A stretch of DNA of 5,782 bases from Chloroflexota bacterium (GCA_026389975.1 JAPLGV010000384.1:1-5782); one strand, 5' to 3'. Shown: positions 1 to 5,747, numbered from the stretch's first letter. The notes: generated by a model not told the origin, from the letters alone. Numbers and translations: made by a program.

Positions 1-976
1 CCACGGGATAATCACGAGACATAATGGAAGTAATAAGTTGGGTGCCCATCCCGGGTAAGGAAAACACGGTTTCGGTGAGAGGCGCACCGCTCAACAAACC
101 ACCGATGGACAGGCCAACGATGGTGACGATCGGGAGCATTGCATTGCGAAGAGCATGTTTAAGGATGACAACTCGCAACCCTAGACCCTTGGCGCGAGCA
201 GTGCGAATATAATCCTGCCCCAAGACCTCCAAAAGGCTCGAGCGGGTCATGCGCGCGATAATGGACAGGGGAATTGTGCCGACGGCGACACAAGGCAGGA
301 TCAGATGCCGTAAGGCATCCCCCAGCACCTTGAAATTGCCAGTTATGAGCGCATTGAATGTGAAGGTGTTTGATGCAAACGTGACCAACGTTAACATGGG
401 GCCGCTCAAGTTCTGCAGGTTAAAAGTTTCCACCAAGGGCGGGATGGAAAGACCCGAGGTGAGCCTGCCGGATGGTGGAAGCCATAAGGGAGTGCCTTTG
501 AAAGTAAGCGTAAAAACATAAGCCAGCACCAAACCAAGCCAGAAAACTGGCATCGAAACACCGACATTGGCAATCATCATTGTAACCACATCGATAATAG
601 AGTTGCGCTTTACCGCCGAGACAATGCCGAGCAAAATGCCAAATGTGGTCGAAAACAGTGTCGCGCCGATGGCTACTTCCAGCGTCATCGGCAGACGCTC
701 CATCACGATGTCGGTAACCTGGCGGTTGTTCCTCAAAGACTGGCCGAAATCGCCATGTGCAATATTGTTCAAATAATGGACAAACTGAATTGGAAGCGGG
801 TCATTCAATCCCTGGCGTTGGCTATATTCTTCGCATTGCGCAACTGTTGCTTTTTCACCCATGACAGCATAACAGGGATCACCCGGAAGCAGGCGAGTCA
901 TGGAAAACGTAATGAAAGCGATGCCCAGAAGCACGGGCAGGAGCAAAATCAAGCGGCGGGTGATAAATGATGTCAT
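1..976 (-). CDS. ABC transporter permease, DppB/OppB family (3' end cut by window edge)
   Basis: Inner-membrane permease of a peptide/oligopeptide-type ABC importer. It would pair with a second permease and two ATPases that should lie beyond the left edge. Reading from ATG at 976-974 gives 325 residues without a stop. The N-terminus has the typical MTSFITRRLI start and first membrane helix (about 9-30, ending LLPGDP). Further hydrophobic segments lie near 98-122, 130-158, 222-241 and 279-298. The cytoplasmic EAA coupling loop is clear (about 242-280, with MTRSSLLEVLGQDYIRTARAKG-like spacing). It is followed by the family's TETVFSLPGMG and RDYPV motifs, so only some 10-20 residues are missing. 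An extracytoplasmic insert of about 55 residues (160-215) separates two helices. No clear Shine-Dalgarno precedes the ATG. The gene follows the solute-binding protein on the same strand. Substrate cannot be told from sequence. Confidence 0.93.
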   Translation of the reverse strand, partial: MTSFITRRLILLLPVLLGIAFITFSMTRLLPGDPCYAVMGEKATVAQCEEYSQRQGLNDPLPIQFVHYLNNIAHGDFGQSLRNNRQVTDIVMERLPMTLEVAIGATLFSTTFGILLGIVSAVKRNSIIDVVTMMIANVGVSMPVFWLGLVLAYVFTLTFKGTPLWLPPSGRLTSGLSIPPLVETFNLQNLSGPMLTLVTFASNTFTFNALITGNFKVLGDALRHLILPCVAVGTIPLSIIARMTRSSLLEVLGQDYIRTARAKGLGLRVVILKHALRNAMLPIVTIVGLSIGGLLSGAPLTETVFSLPGMGTQLITSIMSRDYPV

Positions 977-1013
977 TTGAAAGGGTGATCCAACAATATC
1001 TATAATACTACAC

Positions 1014-1036
1014 AAAAACCTGACTGACAGGCTTTT
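1014..1036 (-). terminator. Weak intrinsic-terminator-like hairpin between binding protein and permease
   Basis: Read on the minus strand, AAAAG-CCTG / loop TCAGT / CAGG-TTTTT folds into a 9-bp stem (one G-U pair), with the T-run forming the 3' arm and tail. Only four pairs are G-C rich, so termination would be partial at best. It lies downstream of the binding-protein stop and 38 bases upstream of the permease ATG, where partial termination would lower permease expression relative to the binding protein. Confidence 0.4.
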
Positions 1037-1055
1037 GACATCGACGAGTATAAGT

Positions 1056-1087
1056 GGAGCCCGACCCCAAGCTTGGGATCGGGCTCC
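1056..1087 (-). promoter_or_regulatory. Long intercistronic stem-loop 3' of the binding-protein gene
   Basis: GGAGCCCGA (1056-1064) pairs with TCGGGCTCC (1079-1087). After one C/A mismatch the stem continues through CCC/GGG and AAG/CTT, so nearly all of the 32 bases are paired. It begins 15 bases after the TAA of the binding-protein gene. There is no T-run after it on either strand, so an RNA-stabilising or processing hairpin is more likely than a standard terminator. In other ABC operons such hairpins protect the abundant binding-protein message. That role here is inference. Confidence 0.55.
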
Positions 1088-1102
1088 GGTTGTTAAATTC
1101 TA

Positions 1103-2751
1103 TTAGGGCGCATTGAGGTATTGGCCGAAAAAGCCGGCCAAGTATTCAAAAACGCCAGTTCTGCCTACATGGTTCGGATTTTGGGTATCCCACTGGGCAG
1201 TGAGAGAAGCTACTACATCATTCGCGTCGAATTCTGCACCATTGCTGAACTTGACACCCTGGCGCAGGTGGAAGGTCCATTCGGTCGCCTCTGGATTTGA
1301 ATCCCAGCTTTCTGCCAGGGCTGGTATAACCTTGGTACCGCCGTATTCAAAGCCCACAAGGCCATCATAAAGTTGTGTGCAGGCACGCAAAGTTTCGCCA
1401 TCAGACTCATCACCGCACCAAAGGGTGATCGGTTCAGCGCTTTGCATCCAAACAACCTGCCCAGAGTCGGTTGTCATATCGGTAAAGTTTTCGTTGAGCG
1501 GTCCCATAATCACATTTCCAACACTCGCCTTAAAGGCGTTGGCTGTTGTACCGTGTGCAACCGGGATCTTCTGGCGCTCAACCGGGTCGCTCAATTGCGC
1601 CGCAGCCTTGATCTCCGTGACGAGATCGGGGAACTCGGTCCCGAAGCGCGGAGAATTCATTGCAAAGTGAAAATCATAAAAGTTGGTTGAGTCAGGATAA
1701 TCCATGCCCCAGCCATTCAAGTAGAAAATCTCGGTGCCCTTGGATACGGACTCAAGGAACGGACCAGATTCCTGCTTGTCGAGTGTAACTTTGACGCCGA
1801 CATCGGCCAGCTGGGCCTGGATGTCCTGTGCTACCTGGTTGATATGTGGAACATAAACACGAACTACATCGCGGTAAGACAGCTTAATCTCGAATCGAAA
1901 CCATCGGGGTAACCTGCTTCCGCCAAAGGGGCTTTAGCAGCCGCAGGCTCATAATCGTACCATGTGGCGCCATCGCCTGTGGTGCTAAACCCGGGGTTGA
2001 AGTCTTCAGGAATAAACTGATCTGCAGCGGTGGAACCGGGTGGATAGAAGGAGTCGACAATTCTCTGCTTATCGATCGCCATTGCCATTGCCTGACGGAC
2101 TTTCTCATTGTCGAATGGAGGCATCGTGTTGTTTAAGCCGATATATAAAACGTTTCCAGTCTGGAAGGGCAGTAAGCTCAAGGTTTTATCAGCCTGGATG
2201 GTCGCATAGTCTTCACCAGATGGGGTAAAGATGCCGTCAACGGTACCGGATTGCAGTTCCAACAGACGTTGAGCAGCTTCGGCAGACCAACGGAAGATCA
2301 GTGTTTGATTCTTGGGCGCACTCCCCCAATAATTCGGGTTGGCCTCAAAGGTGATATGGTCGCCTTGCACCCATTCCTTCAAGATATACGGACCAGTGCC
2401 ATTGGGGACAGCGGCCATCTTAATAGAATCACCACCGTTTGCATTCAGGAAATCCTTGTCCTGAATGGCAAACACAGGGATGGCAAGTTTGGCAAGGAAG
2501 GCTGGATCGGGATAGCACAGGCTGATCTTGACGGTCGACGCATCGACAGCCTCAATGGCCTTGAACTCACCTCCATAGGTGCAGTCGGGGGCAGCCAGCT
2601 TATCGCCTACAAAAGCAGGACCGGCAGTCGTAGCTGGAACAGCAGTCGCACCCGCAGCTGGGGGCGCTTCAGTGGCCGGGGTACCGCAGGCCGCCAGAAG
2701 CATGCTCATCAAAACAAACATGGACAATAGTACATAAACAGTACGTTTCAT
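1103..2751 (-). pseudogene. Peptide-type ABC transporter solute-binding lipoprotein, frameshifted and circularly permuted
   Basis: Extracytoplasmic solute-binding protein (SBP family 5, DppA/OppA-like) delivering substrate to the downstream permease. Start ATG 2751-2749 is chosen because AGGAGGAG precedes it and a lipoprotein signal begins there: MKRT, hydrophobic core, lipobox LLAAC with Cys22, then an Ala/Thr/Pro linker. Family motifs are clear: TGPYILKEW, NPNYWG, NEKVRQAMAMAIDK and GWGMDYPDSTNF. One T is missing near 1892-1894 (GATTCGAG where GAT TTC GAG is expected). The first frame therefore stops at 1864 after GFDSRL, while the second frame continues EIKLSY to TAA at 1105-1103. Repaired, it would be about 549 residues, normal for the family. 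The segment LYDGLVGFEYGG to FSNGAEFDANDVV, N-terminal in DppA, is here at the C-terminus. VERQKIPVAHG also looks about 15 residues short. The frameshift may be real decay or a sequencing error. Confidence 0.88.
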
Positions 2752-2755
2752 GTTT

Positions 2756-2763
2756 CTCCTCCT
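2756..2763 (-). promoter_or_regulatory. Strong ribosome-binding site deciding the SBP start
   Basis: On the minus strand AGGAGGAG is followed by AAAC and then ATG at 2751, giving near-ideal spacing. It selects the lipoprotein-signal methionine over the in-frame ATG at 2832-2830, which would add 27 residues ahead of the signal peptide and lies inside the dyad-rich leader. Confidence 0.85.
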
Positions 2764-2783
2764 GAGGGAAATGAAATAAGGGG

Positions 2784-2820
2784 GGTGGATCAGCGAAGCA
2801 AGAATATCCGCGCATCCACC
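2784..2820 (-). promoter_or_regulatory. Leader hairpin in the SBP 5' untranslated region
   Basis: On the minus strand GGTGGAT (2820-2814) pairs with ATCCACC (2790-2784) around a 23-base loop. Inside, GCG (2813-2811) can also pair with CGC (2795-2793). It lies between the candidate promoter and the ribosome site, some 20 bases upstream of the latter. It could be an RNA leader element or a protein-binding dyad. I do not recognise a known riboswitch. Confidence 0.4.
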
Positions 2821-2821
2821 T

Positions 2822-2851
2822 GTATCCAACATAGGATACTAGTTAATTATA
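2822..2851 (-). promoter_or_regulatory. Candidate SBP promoter -10 box with operator-like dyad
   Basis: TATAAT reads on the minus strand at 2851-2846. A perfect dyad, GTATCC (2839-2834) N6 GGATAC (2827-2822), begins about six bases downstream, where transcription would start, a typical repressor-operator position. The -35 region is poor: ATACCA at 17-bp spacing matches only three of six positions. That fits either an activated promoter or a promoter damaged by the nearby junction with the helicase fragment, whose stop codon overlaps this box. Confidence 0.45.
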
Positions 2852-3584
2852 CTATATCTTTAGGACTATGGTATGACGACATTTTATGGGCTTCGTCCAC
2901 TACGATCAGGTCCCAATCTGTCTGAGCCAATTTGGCTTGCAAGTCTTCATCTCGGCTGAGTTTGTCCAGGCGAGCGATTACAAGTGACATTTCATCAAGC
3001 GCATTCCCGGTCCGCGCCGCGGCGATGCGATCATTGGTCAGGATTTCAAACGGCAGGTGAAAACGCTGAAAGAGTTCATCCTGCCATTGTTCAACTAGGT
3101 TTCCTGGAACCACGATCAAACAACGTTGTAGGTCACCTCGCAGTATAAGTTCCTTGATGAAAAGACCGGCCATGATGGTCTTGCCAGCGCCGGGGTCATC
3201 CGCCAGAAGGAATCGCAACGGCTGTCGTGGCAGCATCTCGCCGTAGACAGCCGTGATTTGATGGGGGAGGGGTTCGACCAGAGAAAGATGCACAGCCATC
3301 CAGGGATCGAACAGGTAGACCATGCGGATACGATAAGCTTCCGAGACCAGCCTGAATAGTTCTCCGTTGCTATCGAATGCCCAAGGTGCTCCTGCCTCAA
3401 GGATTTCCAGGTCGGCTTCTCGGTCACGGAAAAGGAGCTCGTTGTGGTTCTTTCCACCAATGTCGCGATAGGTAAATTCGACTACATCCGAACCGTGCCA
3501 TTTGACATTCAAGATCGACACAGGCCCGGATGGGTCTATGCCTTTAACTTGTGCGTTGAGTTTAAGATCATCAAGTTTTGCCAT
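2847..3584 (-). pseudogene. SNF2/DEAH-type helicase, N-terminal fragment only
   Basis: N-terminal quarter of a large ATP-dependent helicase-like protein (SNF2/RapA-type superfamily 2). ATG at 3584 follows purine-rich GGGGAAGGGAAGA. Visible parts are an N-terminal beta-rich region (1-75), Q-type motif LPHQITAVY (106-114), Walker A in the form DDPGAGKT (129-136), motif Ia LIVVPGNLVEQWQDE (156-170), ARLDKLSR (204-211) and Walker B DEAH (230-233). Whole relatives run to roughly 900-1100 residues, with motif III and a second RecA lobe. Here homology ends at DEAHKMSS and a non-homologous YHSPKDIV tail reaches TAA. No helicase activity is expected. Relatives I recall sit beside DNA methylases or in DISARM-like defence loci (DrmD), but no such partner is in the window. 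The gene was probably co-transcribed with the remnant 27 bases upstream. Confidence 0.85.
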
Positions 3585-3611
3585 TGAGCTATCTTCCCTT
3601 CCCCAGACTAA

Positions 3612-3779
3612 TTAACCCAAGTACTCGATCAAAGAAAAAACACACTTTTCAGTCCCGTTTTCAAATGGCATGTTTTCGGTGTAAAACCAACCCGCTGTTC
3701 TATTGTCAAAAGTCATTTTCTCTTTCCCTGAGGTAAAGGTGCCCTTTTCCCACGCCCCATAAATATTAGAGGTTACTTC
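3612..3779 (-). pseudogene. C-terminal remnant of an unrecognised protein, cut by the IS
   Basis: From the left IS end, the minus strand reads 55 codons to TAA at 3614-3612: EVTSNIYGAWEKGTF, then a stretch rich in Lys, Phe and Thr, then FYTENMPFENGTEKC and a final FSLIEYLG. The aromatic, alternating composition with one Cys looks like genuine beta-strand-rich protein rather than a chance frame, but I do not recognise the family. Everything N-terminal has been lost at the IS junction (3779/3780), and the opposite flank of the IS does not continue it. The stop lies 27 bases upstream of the helicase ATG on the same strand, so the two were probably one operon and may have had related roles. It has no start of its own. 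Chance reading frame remains possible. Confidence 0.5.
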
Positions 3780-3797
3780 GGCGTTGGTGCATGGATC
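3780..3797 (+). repeat. Left terminal inverted repeat of the IS
   Basis: Starts GGCGTTGG. It differs from the right repeat at positions 4, 14 and 15. Similarity continues loosely inward (an A-run, then a GTGAACA/ATGAACA match). Confidence 0.8.
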
Positions 3798-3832
3798 TTG
3801 AAAAAAGAGGTGTGAACATGTAACCTTAGGGT

Positions 3833-4728
3833 ATGTCTAACACAAAGAAAACACGCTCACGCCAGAAAGAATTATACCGTGTTCGGAACTGGTCGGAATA
3901 TGATCGTGCACTTGTGCAAAGAGGCTCATTGACGGTATGGGTATCGGACGATTTTGAAAAGACATGGTTCTAAAAAATGTGTATCATTTACCAAACCGGG
4001 CCACCGAAGGGTTCATACGTTCGTTGTTTGCATTGCTGGCGATTACGTTGTCAGTTCCTGACCATACAACGATTTCGCGTCGAGGCAAGACATTGAAAGT
4101 TTGCCTGCCCAAACGAGCCCGTGGAAACCTGGACATTGTCATGGATAGCACCGGGCTAAAGATCTATGGTGAAGGTGAATGGAAAGTGCGGACACACGGC
4201 AAATCGAAGCGGCGTACCTGGCGGAAACTTCATCTGAGCGTGGATCGCAAAAGCGGTGAAATTCAAGCCGCCGAACTTACCGAGGCCGGGATCAGTGATG
4301 ATACCAAGGCGGAAGCGATGCTCATACAAATTGAACAACCGATCAACAGTCTGGCCGCTGACGGAAGTTACGACAAACGGTGTGTGTACAAAAGTCTCCA
4401 CAAACATGCTCCAGCGGCTAAAGTGCTGATCCCGCCGCGTAAGGATGCCCGTATCTGGCAACATGGCAACACCAAAGCCGAACGTCTCAAGCGCGACGAG
4501 AACCTGCGCTACATTCGCAAACATGGTCGCACTGCCTGGAAACATGATTCAGGCTATCATGCCCGTTCATTGGCAGAAACTGCCATGTTTCGCATCAAAA
4601 CCATCTTTGGCGACCAACTTTCAGCGCGTCTGCTCGAAACTCAAACAACCCAGGCCTTGATCCGTTGTGCTGCCCTCAACAAGATGACACATTTGGGCAT
4701 GCCAGTAAGTTATAAGGTCACCGCCTGA
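3833..4728 (+). pseudogene. IS5-family (IS903-type) DDE transposase, broken by deletion and frameshift
   Basis: Would cut and rejoin DNA at the IS ends. ATG 3833 opens a frame whose residues 18-45 match the IS903 N-terminus (RNWSEYDRALVQRGSLTVW). It stops at TAA 3971-3973 after 46 codons. Homology resumes in another frame from about 3967 (VLKNVYHLP) to TGA at 4726-4728. Compared with IS903 as remembered, about 24 residues between these blocks are absent, so roughly 70 bases were deleted with loss of frame. The catalytic core is whole in the second frame: MDSTGLKIYGEGEWKV (first Asp), AADGSYDKR (second Asp) and YHARSLAETAMFRIK, matching the Y-(2)-R-(3)-E-(6)-K signature. The ATG at 3964 could start a 254-residue product lacking the N-terminal DNA-binding part. 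Activity is unlikely, but the ends could still be mobilised by a related transposase elsewhere. Confidence 0.9.
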
Positions 4729-4775
4729 TCTTCTGTCATTACTGGCCGTATTGTGCCTGTTCATCAACCCTTTTT

Positions 4776-4793
4776 GATTTATGCACCAAAGCC
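4776..4793 (-). repeat. Right terminal inverted repeat of the IS
   Basis: Read inward on the minus strand it begins GGCTTTGGTGCATAAATC, the version closer to the IS903 terminus. It lies 47 bases beyond the transposase stop. Confidence 0.8.
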
Positions 4794-5132
4794 GATGTCA
4801 ACCTGAATGTAGACTGGGCTGTCCGAAGCGTAGACGACGGCTACCAATTCACTGCGCCGGTGGGGAGTTATCCAACCGGAGCCAGCCCCTATGGTGTGCT
4901 GGACATGGCTGGGAACGTATGGGAATGGGTGGCGGATTGGTACAGTGAAACCTATTATGGAAGTTCGCCGTCTTCCAACCCGACCGGTCCGGCTTCGGGG
5001 CTGGAACGCGGGCTGCGCGGGGGCTCGTGGAACGTCGTTGTGAGCTTCGTCCGCTCTGCCTTCCGCAACGGGAGCAATCCCGATAACGGGGGCGACGATG
5101 TAGGTTTTCGGTGTGTTCTTGCATCCCCGTAA
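4794..5132 (+). pseudogene. FGE-sulfatase / C-type-lectin-like domain protein, C-terminal fragment
   Basis: The last 112 residues of a formylglycine-generating-enzyme-type domain, in frame from the right IS end to TAA at 5130-5132. Family landmarks are VDDGYQFTAPVGSYPTGASPYG (split: residues 13-19 and 20-34), GVLDMAGNVWEWVADWY (34-50), RGGSW (75-79) and GFRC (104-107). The paired catalytic cysteines of true formylglycine-generating enzymes are not seen between RGGSW and GFRC. This is therefore more likely a lectin-like ligand-binding domain, often found on secreted or surface proteins of environmental bacteria. The N-terminal half of the domain and any signal peptide are missing because the IS abuts it. 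A GTG at 4860 is in frame but has no convincing ribosome site. The 81-102 stretch resembles retroelement-diversified variable regions. Confidence 0.85.
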
Positions 5133-5154
5133 GGGGGCAGCCGATTGAACTCTC

Positions 5155-5205
5155 CTACAGTGTAGCAATTTGCAGGGAAAGGGGCAAGTGACCCCTACCG
5201 CCCTG
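5155..5205 (+). other. Intergenic dyads between the lectin-like fragment and the regulator
   Basis: Two structures lie in the 126-base gap. CTACA-G-TGTAG (5155-5165) is a perfect odd-centred palindrome. CAGGG (5173-5177) pairs with CCCTG (5201-5205), and nested inside it AGGGG (5180-5184) pairs with CCCCT (5192-5196) around CAAGTGA. No T-run follows, so it is not a standard terminator. These could be regulator operator sites or a 3' RNA fold of the upstream gene. Confidence 0.35.
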
Positions 5206-5221
5206 GTGTGGTATTGGGGGA

Positions 5222-5250
5222 TTGACAAAAGAACAGATGTTCTATATAAT
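5222..5250 (+). promoter_or_regulatory. Perfect consensus sigma-70-type promoter for the LuxR-type gene
   Basis: TTGACA (5222-5227), a 17-base spacer and TATAAT (5245-5250) match the housekeeping consensus at all twelve positions with ideal spacing. Transcription would begin six to eight bases after the -10 box, about 5257-5259, at the ATG of the next gene. Confidence 0.85.
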
Positions 5251-5258
5251 CAATTCTG

Positions 5259-5669
5259 ATGATAAAACTATGGGAGAGTTTGCTTTCTCGGTTGGGTATT
5301 CGGCGCGGTGGGGGGAGGCGCTTTTTTGCGTTGGAGGCGAGGCTGTACACGGCGCTGATGGAACTGGCGGAGCAGGAGCATAGGCCGGCGGAGGAGGTGC
5401 ATGCGGATATGATTGTGACCGCCCTGGCGCAATGGGAAACACACGGGGAGTTGTATCATCGCTGGCAGTCGCTCTCGCCACGCGAGCAGGAGGTGACCGC
5501 GCTGACCTGCCGGGGGTTTACGAACCGTCAAATGGCGGCGCGGCTGGGGATCTCAGCAGAGACGATCAAGACTCACCTGGGGAATACGCTGAGGAAGTTC
5601 AGGATGCGCGGGAAAATGGAGCTGCAAACAGCGTTGAGGGCGTGGGATTTTTCGGAGTGGGATCAATAA
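5259..5669 (+). CDS. LuxR/GerE-type helix-turn-helix transcriptional regulator
   Basis: A 136-residue cytoplasmic DNA-binding protein with no receiver or ligand-binding domain of the usual kinds. The C-terminal LuxR/GerE domain is complete (72-129): LSPREQEVTALTCRGFTNRQ, then MAARLGIS, the recognition helix SAETIKTHLGNTLRKF (99-114) and an ELQTALRAW end. Residues 1-20 are basic and Gly/Arg-rich. Residues 22-58, FFALEARLYTALMELAEQE followed by RPAEEVHADMIVTALAQW, have the strand-helix-helix rhythm of a ribbon-helix-helix domain, so it may dimerise or bind DNA through two modules. ATG 5259 is chosen because it begins the frame, and the promoter's predicted start site falls on it. There is no Shine-Dalgarno, implying a leaderless message. 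A terminator lies 78 bases after the stop, making it monocistronic. Targets are unknown. Palindromes just upstream are candidates for autoregulation. Confidence 0.88.
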   Translation: MIKLWESLLSRLGIRRGGGRRFFALEARLYTALMELAEQEHRPAEEVHADMIVTALAQWETHGELYHRWQSLSPREQEVTALTCRGFTNRQMAARLGISAETIKTHLGNTLRKFRMRGKMELQTALRAWDFSEWDQ

Positions 5670-5694
5670 TTAACCGTATATGCAGACGCATGCA

Positions 5695-5709
5695 TGGGGG
5701 ATAGCCCCA
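5695..5709 (+). other. Small hairpin in the regulator's 3' untranslated region
   Basis: TGGGG / loop GATAG / CCCCA forms a 5-bp hairpin 25 bases after the regulator stop. Just before it ATGC-AGAC-GCAT can form a 4-bp hairpin. Neither is followed by a T-run, so the terminator further on is the likely transcript end. Confidence 0.3.
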
Positions 5710-5747
5710 AATATGGTTCCCCTAAACGACTACCATCAAACTACCCC

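Larger units (their letters stand above)
3780..4793 (+). mobile_element. IS5-family insertion sequence, IS903-like, internally deleted
   Basis: Ends were set by terminal inverted repeats: GGCGTTGGTGCATGGATC from 3780 and, in reverse complement, GGCTTTGGTGCATAAATC from 4793. They match at 15 of 18 positions, and the right one closely resembles the IS903 end as I remember it. The single transposase gene starts 53 bases inside the left end, as expected. Present length is 1014 bp. Restoring the roughly 70 bases missing from the transposase would give about 1.08 kb, normal for this subgroup. The nine bases outside each end (GGTTACTTC and GATGTCAAC) do not match, so no target duplication is seen. 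The flanks belong to unrelated genes, suggesting rearrangement after insertion. Confidence 0.85.

Noticed and set aside
24..970. Several plus-strand open frames opposite the permease
   Set aside because: They lack family features and overlap a permease with clear EAA and membrane motifs on the other strand.
1035..1054. Plus-strand TTGACA (1035-1040) followed by TATAAG (1049-1054) as a promoter
   Set aside because: The spacer is only 8 bases, far from the 16-18 needed, and no plus-strand gene follows.
1213..1690. Open frames on both strands overlapping the SBP C-terminal half
   Set aside because: They are shadows of the SBP frame, whose motifs fit the binding-protein family.
4156..4545. Minus-strand 129-codon frame inside the transposase
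   Set aside because: It lies opposite the conserved DDE core and shows no recognisable domain or ribosome site.
3764..4811. Similarity continuing outside the IS ends (GAAGTAACCT on the left reading outward, GATGTCAACCT on the right)
   Set aside because: It suggests longer inverted repeats, but needs a gap, lies beyond the IS903-like GGC terminus and enters coding sequence on both sides. Probably chance.
5059..5114. A functional formylglycine-generating enzyme
   Set aside because: The fragment lacks the catalytic cysteine pair expected before GFRC and is missing the N-terminal half of the domain.
5173..5205. Nested hairpin as a retroelement-target recognition hairpin
   Set aside because: It starts about 60 bases after the variable region, farther than the hairpins known in characterised systems, and no template or reverse transcriptase is present.
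4779..5228. Minus-strand 149-codon frame across the lectin-like fragment
   Set aside because: Arg/Pro/Ser-rich antisense composition. The plus strand carries the clear FGE-domain motifs.
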